Source of the DNA: Pterobdella sp. o SKG-2022
Lineage: Eukaryota; Annelida; Clitellata; Hirudinida; Piscicolidae
Assembly (NCBI GenBank): GCA_964035795.1
Contig: OZ038323.1
Span: 1,783,172 to 1,847,171 of the forward strand
DNA length: 64,000 nucleotides
Direction of reading: 5' to 3'
Each line of letters begins with the position of its first letter. Within the stretch, counting starts at the first letter, position 1. Both the position numbers and the translations under genes were made by a program. Below, in pieces: positions 1 through 11,000 of the stretch. The notes below the pieces were generated by a model. That model made no database searches, was not told where the DNA came from, and worked only from the letters and a program-made list of their open reading frames with translations.

Positions 1-534
1 TCAAGAGGGAACTTTGGTTAGTGAGGCTGGTGACGTTGTGTTGCAACAAAACATTGTTTTCGTTCAATACACTGCTTGCACCCTGCCATAAAACGTTGCC
101 TCCATCGGTGCGTGAGTTATCAATGAGGGGACTCTCAGGATGAATATTTGCAAGAATGTTACTGTTAATGTTAGCAATAATGTTACCAACATTTCCAGTA
201 AGATTACTGCTGTTGATGTTGCTACCAATGCCATCATCTTTCTTTGAAACAGTAGTGAAGCTATCAACAACACCACTACTTCCAACACTGACATTACTAC
301 TGCTACCAACACCACTAGAATCCCCCACAACAGATTTACTGCTCAATAAACTGTTATTACCACCACCAACATCAGCACTACCTCCACTTACATCAGCACC
401 ACCACTACCACTCTCCTTAGATGCACCACTGGCCAAAGCTTCCTCACAGGACACAGAGGGACTGATGGGGTGGTTATGCACTTTTTCCACTTCCTGGATC
501 AACCTCTTCACTGCCACTGACCACTTGGAAGACT
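1..534 (-). CDS. SRA1: SRA1 exon 7 (end of domain plus long Ser/Gly/Asn-rich tail, cut by window edge)
   Basis: Acceptor AACTCCAG. The first residues ESSKWSVAVKRLIQEVEK finish the SRA1 domain (human EVSQWMVGVKRLIAEKR). The frame then stays open for about 160 more codons to base 2, rich in Ser, Gly, Asn and Val (runs such as SSGVGSSSNVSVGSSG). No stop or convincing donor is seen before the window ends, so the true C-terminus is unknown. Confidence 0.8.
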
Positions 535-3484
535 CTGGAGTTTCATGGCGCATGTTGATATGGAATGAACAACACATGGGGCATGTTAATGAAAGAATGA
601 AAAACACATTGTAGCATGATTAGATGTGGAACAATGATGGCGATGAAGTAGAATAGCATGTGATACACAATTGAAGCCAACAAGATGGTTCTTAAATCAA
701 TATATTCCTCAATAATGTGTTTGGTTCATAAAAAGCTTTGTGATATTTTGGCTTTGACTTCGTATTGCTTTCCTACAATGGCTATGCTCATGGTGAAACA
801 CTAAGAATATAATTCCTTGTGATCTTGTGTGTGGTTGGACAGCTTCATCATAATTTGAATTCCAAAAAAAAACACTAGTACACTATACATTCCATTAACT
901 TTACAACAACCATACAATCATCATAACGATGTGAAGCAATATACAGCACCTGTAATGTGGTCAAGCACCAGACTCATTTGTAACTCTTCTGCCACGTCAC
1001 ATCTGCGTCTGTGGATTGCTGTGTATGTGATTTAAACAAAAGTTGTATTAAATTGTTAATAGTCATTATCATCATCCCAACCAAATGATAGAAAATGATA
1101 CAATTAAGAAAAGTAATACAAATTATGTAATAAATCAAGCAATTATATGTATAAAAACTGCATACCACATATGAGTACCACAGATTCCGACATATACTTT
1201 AAGAGTTTTACAATTATAAATACGATTTCACAAATCACTTTCTATTTTTTCCCAATTCTTTGCAATAGAACTAGATACATACAAATATGACATAAATTAA
1301 ATTAAGACAGATAATACAAAACACACAGCAACGATTCACAACATATAGCAAGCAAACACACAGCGCAGCAACCAAAGGTACACAGAAAAACATAGCAACC
1401 AGTAGCAAGCCTGGCCATGATGGACTTGACAGGGTATGAGATGCGTTGGGAGGTCCATTGATTTGAAAATATCAACATCTTCTTCTCTATCTCATCCAAC
1501 AAGTGCTTCTGTTGTGAGGGTGTTTGATGTGTGGTTGTGTTGGGGACAGGTTGAAAAAAAAACTTTTTAGAAGAACAATACAAATGAGGTTTGAAAATTC
1601 AAAACAAATGTATAAATAAATAATAAAGAAGCTAAGCAATAACATTCAAGAGCCTTTTCTTTTTTGCTATTAGTCATTTAAAAACAAAATCAAACAGACA
1701 ACTAAATGGACAACCAATCAAAAGAAACATAAATGAAATAAGAATACTCAATCAACTTCCCCACAGTCTAACCTCCCACACTAAGATCCAAACTCATTGA
1801 AAGAACCACTAACACCATCACCATAGAAGCATAAAGACTGCAAACATGAGACATACCTCGGAGGTGTGGATGCAGTCATTGATGGATCGCTGCAGTCGAG
1901 TGGTGGTGTAGTGGAACATCTGAGTGTCATCATGGAAGCTTGGCACCTGCAGATCATCATTGTCAAGCACTGCAGGCACTGGGATGTCACTCATTGGGTC
2001 CTTGGCCACTACCACCTGTGATGGTGCAGGTAATGAGAACTCATGCTGTTTGTGATGGGTGTGTAATACATATGCTTTATATATTAGTTCTTTTGAATCA
2101 GGTTGTGTTGAAGTTTTTTATTAGTATTCTTCTTTTTTCATTTTTACCTCATTTAAATGAGGTTAGACAGTGCCTTTGATCAAATCAATTATTGAATATA
2201 TCATCATTTATATAAGAAAGAAAATATAAGGATGGTTTGAACAGAAACCTTGTTTGAAGGGTTGGGTGGGATGATGGAAGGAGGTTGAGAGGGTGGGGGT
2301 TGTGGGTGAAAAATGGTGGGTTGTTGCATAGTTGGAACAATGACAGGCCCATGAAATTGAGGAGGTTGTGTGGTGTTTGAGGGAGGAAAAAGATGCACAG
2401 AAGAAGGGTTATTGAGAAGGTTCGGTTGCCATTGATGCTGGAGAGGTGAAGGTTGTTGTGGGTCAATGCCTGCAAATAAAGAGTGGTGTAATGTAGTGAA
2501 ACACTTTCATGTACTTATGTACTTCAAAGCACTTTTTACAAATTTAATGTAGCAAAAACACAATGGAAAAAATGCTATATGTTGTAGCAACAGAAAATTA
2601 AAATGGCTACATTAGATAGCCTAACACATTTTCAACTTAAATATAGAAGCCAGCAAATGGGCTGCGTTGGTGATCTAGTGGAGGGTATTTTGAAATTGCA
2701 AAATGTAAAATGAAACTCAACTTTGAATTTAATAACACATTTGAAACATTTTGTAGATTTTTTGCTTATTCAGTTGGATATTAAATGAAAAAATCTTGAT
2801 GAAGTAGAATTGCCTGACACAATTGTATAAGAAAAAACACAAAGTATTTATTAGAAAAAATCCCTTGATAATATAGGATTTTCTTTTAAAAAGCTTAATG
2901 ATTTTGTTTGATGAATATTTTGTATTTTTTTCATATGAATCAAACAAATATTTAGTTTCAAGTGCTCACTGTTGGTAAGGATGTTGACAGGCTGCATTGG
3001 CTGAGAAAGATTTGGTGTAAAAGGAGTGAAAGAACTTGCCTGATTGACAACAGTGTTGTTATTCATTGGGAAGGCAACTCTTTTGGACAGAAGATTCTTC
3101 CTAGGAGGAGTGGAAGTTTGTTCTCCTGTACCATATATCAGAAATGGAGGATCATTCCAGCCTCTCTCTGTGTTCCCTTTGTGTAATTTAGTAATTTTTA
3201 AAAATTAGTTTTGAAGACAAAATACAAGTTTTTAGATTTCTCTTGTTTATTCACAATCTGGCATAAAATCTTCAATACAAAAAAATAACTTTTGCAAAAA
3301 ATATTACTGAATATAGCAATTATTCGAGGTATTAATTATTATTAAAACGATGGAAAAGTGCTATGGTAGCCAGTTGATTATGACGTGGCACGGATGAATA
3401 GCCGTACAAATAATTCAATAATTTTGACATTTATCAAATAACTTAGTTTAAATTATACATACCGGGTTTAGTTTGTCGCGACAT
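1..3484 (-). CDS. SRA1: Steroid receptor RNA activator protein (SRA1), seven exons, 3' end outside window
   Basis: Exons on the minus strand are 3484-3463, 3176-2970, 2469-2249, 2015-1857, 1508-1400, 1018-950 and 534 to beyond base 1. All intron phases match (1,1,0,0,1,1), giving a frame of at least 440 codons. The first residues MSRQTKPGNTERGWNDPP carry the GWNDPP signature of SRA1 proteins. A Pro/Gln-rich linker follows. The C-terminal helical SRA1 domain then reads HLLDEIEKKMLIFSNQW, YPVKSIMARLA, CDVAEELQMSLVLDHIT and SSKWSVAVKRLIQEVEK, aligning with human SRA1 without gaps from the Met-Ala of the second helix to DHxTE. Known role of the family: nuclear-receptor co-regulation, with a PRP18-like helical fold. 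Odd here: the tail after the domain is a Ser/Gly/Asn-rich stretch of more than 130 residues, so the protein is far longer than the 224-236 aa vertebrate form. I compared it with human SRA1 from memory. The gene identity is firm; the end of the tail is not visible. Confidence 0.92.
950..1018 (-). CDS. SRA1: SRA1 exon 6
   Basis: Acceptor ATACACAG, donor ACAG|GTGCTG, 69 bases. It encodes IHRRRCDVAEELQMSLVLD, aligning with WDAADDIHRSLMVDHVTE of human SRA1. A second possible acceptor 8-9 bases downstream (ATCCACAG) gives the wrong phase. Confidence 0.87.
1400..1508 (-). CDS. SRA1: SRA1 exon 5
   Basis: 36 codons plus one base. It encodes KHLLDEIEKKMLIFSNQW and then ISYPVKSIMARLAT, matching DDISRRLALLQEQW and LSIPVKKRMALL of human SRA1. 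The donor ACTG|GTTGCT is weak. I chose it because it alone gives a phase-correct, gap-free join to exon 6. Confidence 0.85.
1857..2015 (-). CDS. SRA1: SRA1 exon 4 (start of helical domain)
   Basis: Acceptor ATCACAG, donor GAG|GTATGT, exactly 53 codons, phase 0 to 0. It ends in TTTRLQRSINDCIHTSE, corresponding to the first helix of the SRA1 domain (LRPLEQALEDCRGHT in human). Confidence 0.88.
2249..2469 (-). CDS. SRA1: SRA1 exon 3 (Pro/Gln-rich linker)
   Basis: Acceptor ATTTGCAG, donor ACAAG|GTTTCT, phases 1 to 0, 221 bases fully open. It encodes a proline- and glutamine-rich linker (for example FHPQPPPSQPPSIIPPNP). Vertebrate SRA1 also has a proline-rich linker at this position, but the sequence is not alignable. 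Confidence 0.82.
2970..3176 (-). CDS. SRA1: SRA1 exon 2 (GWNDPP motif)
   Basis: Acceptor CACAAAG, donor ACA|GTGAGC. It encodes NTERGWNDPPFLIYG and then RKNLLSKRVAFP, both conserved blocks of the SRA1 N-terminal region (vertebrate: RGWNDPPQFSYG and RSLLTKRV). The remainder is Asn/Thr/Pro-rich and not conserved. Confidence 0.92.
3463..3484 (-). CDS. SRA1: SRA1 exon 1 (start codon)
   Basis: ATG at 3484 opens MSRQTKP and ends in phase 1 at a CCG|GTATGT donor. It joins exon 2 to give PGNTERGW, which matches the position of PGNKERGW in vertebrate SRA1. This decides the start. No in-frame upstream ATG is needed. Confidence 0.88.
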
Positions 3485-3701
3485 TTTATTTTAAAGAGAA
3501 GTTGTAGGGTTTCAAATCGGCTATCAACACAACATACCAGAGTTTAAGCTGGAACTTAACTAAACACCAATGTTAGGACAAAGAACATATAATTTTTTAT
3601 TTTAACACATTACACGAAATATTATAAAATTGAAACACTAAAACTTGTTGATTATTAATATTTATTTGAGCGAAGTACTCAAAATTCCTACACAACATAA
3701 T

Positions 3702-3707
3702 TTATTG
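3702..3707 (-). promoter_or_regulatory. Candidate polyadenylation signal of the coiled-coil gene
   Basis: AATAAA on the minus strand, about 345 bases after the stop codon at 4052-4054 and about 220 bases before the SRA1 start codon. It is a hexamer match only. Confidence 0.35.
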
Positions 3708-4051
3708 CAAAAGGTACATTGATGGTTGAGTCAAAAAAAATTTAAAAACCAAGACTCTTCATAATTTCAGATGTCTATTAACAATTATATCAGTGACAAA
3801 AAAATAAATGAAAATATTTATGTGCAAAGTATTCAACACGATTTAAATGAACAAACATAAATAAATGACGAGAAGTTTGAAGAAAGTAGGGGCTATCAAC
3901 GGTGTAACTCAAGAGAACAGGTAGATCAATGCATATGTTAAATAAAGACTAGAAATATCAATGAAATTCAAAAAGAAGAATATAATTTAAATAAACACAA
4001 AATTTCTGTCAAAATAGTAAAAAATAAATACGGAAATGAAGAATTTCTTGA

Positions 4052-5086
4052 TCAGAGTGGTGTTAATACTTTTGACGTGAGTGTACTTTTCGTTGGGGGT
4101 GATGATGATGATGATGAAGGATACTGGTGTGGTAATGAAGATGGTGATGGTGACAAAGTAGATATCCTGGTAACCAATTTAGACGTTCTTGCCGGCAGAG
4201 GGGGTTTATGCTTGAAGACAGATGTTGATGTAAAAGTTGCAGAAGTTGTCGGCAAGAGTGAAGCAGATGCAATGCTGTGTGGGTTGAACTGGTCGAAAGA
4301 GTTCAGACAAGACTTCAAACTCGAGAAAAATGTTCCTGATGAAACAATATTTTCATTTCTTGGAGTAGATGTTTGACGGGACATGTGTGCTTGCACCGCT
4401 AAGCTGTCATTAAAGGTTGAATGAAGCTGGTTCGTTTTGGATATTTTGACTTCCTTTTGAGAAAGTACTGTCAACTCTCGACCCTTCCTCGCAGGGTCTA
4501 GAAGTTGCTTAACTGTGGAGCTGATGTATGGGGTAGTGTTGTAGATGTTTTGTTGCAAGGAAACTTGTTGGGGTTTGAATGGTGAATTTTGTCGTTGTGT
4601 TGAGTTGATTTGTTGTTGTAGATGGTACGGACATAAGTTTTGTTGTAGAGGGTTTTTTTGTTGAGAGTGTTGTATTTGTTTGAGTTGACGTTGAGGTGAT
4701 TTATTTTGTTGAGAGGTTTGTAATATGATCTTGGTGCTCTGTATCTCCTTGGCCCTCTCACCACTTCTCCTCTCCACAAGCTCAATCTCCTTCTTTATAT
4801 TTTCAATCAAAACCTCAATATTCTTTTGCTTCTTCTTTTCTTCAATCTCCATAAAATTCTTTTTCATTTCAAACTCAACCAACCTTCTCTCATACAACTT
4901 CAACATACTCTTCACCTTCTCCAACCTACCTTCCTTCTCCCCTATCTGAGCACAAAGAGAGGTGAGCTGATCGACTTGGGACCGCCTCTTCTTCAAAAGA
5001 CTTTGCACCAAGGCATCGTCCTGTAAGCCCCTATGGAAGACCACATTGGAAGACACTCTGTTGTTATCACACTTGAGCATATGCAA
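4052..5086 (-). CDS. Coiled-coil gene exon 3 (344 codons and stop)
   Basis: Acceptor TTGTACAG, then an open frame of 344 codons to TGA at 4054-4052. Order: coiled coil (residues ~20-115 of the exon, for example SQVDQLTSLCAQIGEKEGRL); Gln/Asn-rich region (~120-185); a short conserved-looking block KQLLDPARKGRELTVLSQ; a Ser/Thr/Pro tail with KPPLPARTS and a serine run. The length and composition are typical of a real terminal exon, unlike the surrounding sequence, which is dense with stops. Confidence 0.75.
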   Translation of the reverse strand: MHMLKCDNNRVSSNVVFHRGLQDDALVQSLLKKRRSQVDQLTSLCAQIGEKEGRLEKVKSMLKLYERRLVEFEMKKNFMEIEEKKKQKNIEVLIENIKKEIELVERRSGERAKEIQSTKIILQTSQQNKSPQRQLKQIQHSQQKNPLQQNLCPYHLQQQINSTQRQNSPFKPQQVSLQQNIYNTTPYISSTVKQLLDPARKGRELTVLSQKEVKISKTNQLHSTFNDSLAVQAHMSRQTSTPRNENIVSSGTFFSSLKSCLNSFDQFNPHSIASASLLPTTSATFTSTSVFKHKPPLPARTSKLVTRISTLSPSPSSLPHQYPSSSSSSPPTKSTLTSKVLTPL

Positions 5087-8000
5087 CTGTACAAGTGTGT
5101 TTAGTCATTTCATCATTCTTTTTATTGATGAATATTATTTATATTGAAGATAATTATCAAACATATGAACGATTCAGCTTTAAAATATTAAAAGTTTGGA
5201 TAATAAAAAATTTGTGTACAAAAATTTTCCACAAGCAGAATTCCTGCATACTCCATTAGGTTAATGAATTAAGATAAGATTTGATTTTTAACAACTTTAG
5301 AAATTCAATTGAAAATTTGCAATAAGCATCAGTTTCACTATGTTATTTCCAACAAAAATTATAATTTATCTAAAAAAAGGATTTTTATCATTGATTAGCA
5401 ACCGACATGTTCGGCTGTTTGCGAAATTTGATTGTCAAAAAGTTATTTTTTCTGCTTTCTGGACACGGCCTGTTTTAATTTTTATCTAAACTATTTTAGA
5501 ATTTCATTATAAAAGCTTTAACTTAATTTTTTTCAAGTTTTCGAAATTTTTTTAATTTTCGATCGTAAGTTTATACGTTATACGTTAGCGATATTTTAAA
5601 AAAACTGTAGTATTTATCTAATTAACTTATATTTATTTCGAAATACTTTTTACGTAAAAAATGTCATACTCTAGAGATTTTTTGTTAAGTTTATTCCATA
5701 ATACTAATCCTCCCTCGCGTCAAGTGAAACGCCGTTTTTTATTTAAAAATTAGGAGTAATATATATAATAGTAATAGGTTAAATAAGAATATCAATAACT
5801 ACAGTAAGAGTTTCAAAAATAATTACAGGTCCAACCAAAAAATCTGAAAAAGAGTGGTCGAAAGGAAGGGCATCCTTCAAGAAAAACTGCCACAAAGTTA
5901 ATGAAAGTCTTTTTCGAGTCGGATCTTTAAATGTTGGTTCGATGAGGGGTAAGGCTTCTGAAGTGGTGGAAACCATGTCGAGGAGAAGAGTCGATCTGTG
6001 TTGTTTACAAGAGACTCGTTGGAAGACCAACCTTAAACTTATTGCAGGCAGAGACTCTCGATATAAGTATTTTGGTTGTGGGAACGATGAGGGCACTTGT
6101 GGTGTAGGAATTCTACTGGCTGAGAAGTGGTGGAAGAAAGTGTTTGAAGTGATTAGAGTCTCAGATAGAATCATTCTCATTCGAATGGTGGTTGGATCAG
6201 TTGTGTTTGTTTTTGTGAGTGTTTATGCACCTCAAGCCAACCTTAGTGAGAGTGTAAAAGATCAATTCTATTATTCGCTTCAATCCACCATAGCTAGAGT
6301 TTCATTTTCGGAACAGCTAATCATAAGTGGAGACTGGAATGGCCATATAGGATTAAACTCTACTGCTTTTGAGGATGTGCATGGTGAACAGACTTTGAGA
6401 AAAAGAAACCATGAAGATGAAAGACTGCTAGAATTTGCTGTTGACAATGAGCTGGTTGTTGGTAACTCCTGGTTCAAGAAGAAATTTGAACATCTGGTTA
6501 CACACCAGTCAGGAGATTGTAAAACCAAAATTGACTACATATTGTATAAGTGAAGTTTTAGAAAAATGGTCTCTAATGTGAAAGTCATTGTTGGGGAAGA
6601 ATGTGCAACACAGCATAGACTGGTGGTCGGTGACTTCAAGGTTTGCACTCATGCTCACCCCGAAAGAAGGTTTGTTCCTCGTACAAAAGTCTGGAAACTA
6701 AAAGACTTTGGAAATCAAGTTGAATTTTCTAATTTTTTCAATGCAATAATCCAAGAAAACGAAACTGGTAAAACTTTGGATGAACGTTGGAAGTACCTGA
6801 AAAACAATTTGATTAATGCTACAAAACAGGTTTGTGGAGTCACTGCAAAACATACCTGGAAGAGGCAGACTTGGTGGTGGAATGACAAGGTGCAGCGAGC
6901 TGTGTCCTACAAACGCAAATGTTTCAAAGTATGTACAGCAGGAGGAAACAGAGATGCTTATCAGGCGGCTAAACGTGCATCCAACCTTGCTGTTCACATA
7001 ACCAAAACTAATGCTGAGAAGATTTCGTTCAAAAAAATCAATCCCAGATCTGTTGAGATATATCGACTGGCTAATCAAATGCGGCGAGAGAACCAGGACG
7101 TCATTGGGGATAAACCAGTGAGAAAAAATAATGGCCAAATGTCTCTGGATGTTGATTCCAAAAAAGAAGCATGGAGAGAGCATTATATGCACCTTCTCAA
7201 TGTAGAGTTTTCATGGAATCCAGGTGGTTTGTCCAAAGTCTTTTCCGTGGAAGATCCCAGCGAACCTATCACTACAGCAATGGTTAGAAAGGCCATTAAT
7301 AAATTAATGGGAGGGCAGAGGGTCCTTCAGGTATTGTTGCTGAGGTGCTCAGAGCCGCAGGTTTAAGTGGTGCTAGTATGATTCGGGATCTCATTGAAGA
7401 CATCATCTTTGAGAACCGTAAACCGTCTGAGTGGCAGGAAAGTCACATAGTCAGTGTATATAAGGGTAAAGGTGATGCTTTAAACAGGTCGAACTATAGG
7501 GGTTTGAAGTTAATTGATCAGGTTATGAAGGTTTTGGAGCGCGTAGTGGATGGTTTTATCAGACAGAGAGTGGTGATTAATGATATGCAATGTGGTTTTA
7601 TGCAAGGTCGGGAAACAACTGATGCCATATTTATCTTCCGTCACTTACAAGAAAAGCATCTGGTTGCTGGTAAGCCACTCTTCTTAGCATTCATTGATCT
7701 GGAAAAAGCCTTTGACAGAGTGCCACGAGAAGTGATTTGGTGGAGTATGCGTAAATTGAAAATTGATGAATGGCTTGTGAGAATTGTACAATCCATGTAC
7801 AAAGAAGTGAGAAGTAAGGTGAGAGTTGGTGATGAGTATAGCAACTCGTTTGATGTTTGGGTAGGTGTCCATCAAGGTTCTGTTCTTAGTCCATTACTTT
7901 TTGTTATTGTGCTGAAAGCTTTATCTATGGAGTTACGTACAGGTTGCCCTTGGGAGGTCTTGTATGCTGACGACTTAATGGTAAGTGCTCATTCCATGGA

Positions 8001-11000
8001 TGAACTATTAGTGAAGTTGAGAACATGGAGTTTGGATATAGAGAAAAAGGGGTTGAGGGTGAATATGGGTAAGACAAAGCTAATGGTTTCTGGTTCGAAC
8101 CTTGATGTGTTGAGAAAATCTGGGAAGTATCCTCGTGGTGTATGCAAAGCAGGTGTGGATAGAAATGCTATTCAGTGTGGAGGGTGCAGGCAATGGGTAC
8201 ACAAAATGCAGCGGCATAAAAGGCTCTCTAAATTCGGATCTTAACTTCCGATGCACTCTTTGCCTTGGTACAGCACGGCCTGTTGATGGGAGATTAGTAA
8301 AGGAAGTGATGATTGGTGATGAAAAACTGGAAGTTGTCCCAGAGTTTTACTATCTTGGGAATATGTTATCTGCAAGTGATGGATGTGAGCTTGCTTCAAC
8401 AGCCTATTGTAAGTGTGCCTGGGCTAAATTTCACCAACTTCATCCACTTACTAATCGCTATTTATCCTTATTGACCAGAGGCCGTGTCTATTCAGCCTCT
8501 GTCAGAAGAGCTATGTTACATGCTGCTGAAACATGGCCCGTAACAGTTCCCACATTGAACCGCCTCAGACGAAATGACCTTGCTATGATTCGCTGGATGT
8601 GCAACATCAAAACGAATGATAACATTTACTCTCCCTCACTCCTTTCAAAACTTGGCAGTTGGGATGTTGAGGTAGTTCTTCGTACAAGCAGGATGAGGTG
8701 GTTCAGACATGTAGAGCGTAGCGTGGGTTGGATTTCTCAGGTGCGAAAGTTGGATTTAGATACTTGCAAGAAGCCTGGTAGGTCCAAAAAGACTTGGAAT
8801 AAGCTCATATTGAATGATAAAAGAAAGCTAGACATGGTTTGTGCGGATCCACTCGATCGCTCTGAATGGGAAGGCCGACTTCGAGATAGAACTTTCAAAA
8901 AACCCAACTCTTGGTAAAGGAAACGGGCTATAAAAAGGATTTGATTGATTGATTGATTATCGCTTGAGAAATTCATCACTCGACACTTGCAGGCGATGAG
9001 GCATCAAACCTGGACTGGGACTTACATGAGACTCCACCACATCATTGAAGAAGTGCATATGCCCCGATTTTAATACAACAAGCGTATTGCAAATCCATGA
9101 TATAGTCTCATGTGGAGAAAGATTTTTAGAACCTGTCATGAGATATGGATGGGAAAGTTAAAAGGTCCGTCTCTGATATGATGGATGAGGGGTTCATCAT
9201 AGAGATTAGCTGTGAAAGATGCCTATGATTATGTGAAAGATGATTGAGATCATGAGAAATTCAGAGATTCAACAAAAAAGAGAAGATTATAGAAAAGTTA
9301 TGGTGGCGTAGTTTGTGATGAGGAGACATAAGATCTCTACACCAAAGCTTCTCCCCTCGAGCAGTCATTTGCAGATTATCTTTTTTTCAATAGTAAACTG
9401 ATATTAAAACCATTGCAATAACAAATTTCACGGATATTAAAGATGAGTGCCAGATGAATAAGATAGATGCCTGCCCATAAGGTGAACAGAACAGTAATCA
9501 TAGGTCATAGGTGGCGACGACTTTGAAAACACTGAAGTCCTTGTGGTGAGAATCAAGGTGGTTCTGATAGATGGAAGGTACAGAGATAAAGAAGCCTGCA
9601 GCTAAATGAATAAAAATAATATCTACTGCTAAAAATGCGGGTGAACTGTCACGATGTCATGTAACAACTATCAAGTTTTTCATAAGTAACTGCATCCTTT
9701 ATCCTTATTTGATCATGTGAAAATTTTCTAGAAAGGTCCAACGGACTGAGGTCAATTTGGACATTAGTTTCAGAAAATCCTCCTTCACGATTACCAACAT
9801 CTTCCCTTCCCCAGAAAACCAAAACCCCACTTCTACCTCAACAACCCAAATCACCAACCTGATGTACAAGAGACATGACGTCATCCGTGTAATGGTCAAC
9901 TTCCAGACAAGCCCCTTCATAATGTCTAGACAGTGTCTGGATGTGAGTCAAGTTGCCTGATGTCTAGAGGAGAAATGTTGTTGTCATGGTTGATATTTTT
10001 ATGCTACATTCATTGACATGAAAATATATGTATGATAGCAATTTAAATGTTTTTATTAACTGACCAACACAAAGCTTTTGCTTAGTCAAACCAACATTAT
10101 CAAATGAAATTATTTCACTATAATAAGTTTTTTTCACCCCCATGTTGCACCATGTAGGTTAGGAACAGTCCCTATCTTCATCATCAGACTGGTAATGTTG
10201 ATTCTTGGATGTTTTCTTTGCTTAAAAAAAACTTTTCCTAAGAAACTAGTCTGATGAGAGCAGACTTATAAAACAGTCAGTGAGGGATCCTCCAAAAAAT
10301 TATCTTGATTAGATGAACTTAGAAACCCTAAAGGGTTATTAGAGAGCAAGAAAGAGTTGTTTAAATTTTTAACCTGAAAAGATAGCAGCCTTATCAGCTA
10401 ACAGGCTTTAACGCTAGGGCGCTAAGTGTCATGCCCAAGACTAATGTCAGTTCAACTTATGAAAAGCTTTGTGCTATTTGAATGGTAAAAGTGTTTGATT
10501 CAAATTGTTTTGGTATAAAGCTAAGTAAGTTCTTCAGCATGTATTGATATAAATGAATTATAAAATATATTCACATATAAACAGTTTTAATGAGATTATT
10601 TTTTATATTATTTTTATCAATAAAAAAAACTAAAAATAACACAAAAAATATAAATTAAAATAATCAAAATTGGCAATAAAAACTGAAAAAACAATAGCCT
10701 TTGTTATTAGAACAAAAATACAGAAATTGTCATAAAAGATTTCCCTCTATGAAAACATAGCCACAAACATCCCCTCAACACCACATTAATGAGAATGCCG
10801 CATAACTCATGCTACGAAACCGTTTAATCTGTCTCCCCAAGGTCGCAAAACATAATCATTATTATTAACATCATCATTGTCGCTATGGTTACCTTACTCA
10901 TTCTTATTGACATTTTCGTCATTGTTATTACCATCATCATCCTCGTCATTCTTATTGACATTATTCTCATCATCATCGTCACCACCACCCCCATAGAAAA

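Larger units (their letters stand above)
5635..8958 (+). mobile_element. RTE-like non-LTR retrotransposon, copy A1 (near full length, frameshifted)
   Basis: One ORF is broken into frames: 5793-6553 (APE endonuclease), 6566-7366, 7345-8244 (reverse transcriptase) and 8135-8917 (C-terminal domain). Endonuclease motifs: GSLNVGSMRGK, CLQETRWK, SVYAPQ, SGDWNGHIG, and QHRLVV at the final His. RT motifs: SNYRGLKLIDQ, AFIDLEKAFDRVPR, GVHQGSVLSPLLF, YADDLMVSA. Next comes a Cys/His finger resembling a PHD, then the terminal domain EFYYLGNMLSASDG ... RRNDLAMIRWMCN ... SRMRWFRHVERS. The element ends after the stop codon in a (TTGA)n tail, typical of RTE-type elements. Homology to copy A2 starts near 5635. 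It lies antisense in an intron. The clade call is from motif memory; an RTE/Proto2-type relative is possible. Confidence 0.9.

Noticed and set aside
1..614. Plus-strand 152-codon Leu/Pro-rich frame at 156-614
   Set aside because: It is the antisense shadow of SRA1 exon 7; the minus frame continues the conserved SRA1 domain.
5779..6180. Minus-strand 133-codon frame
   Set aside because: Antisense of the LINE A1 endonuclease. The same shadow appears opposite copy A2 at 57489-57914.
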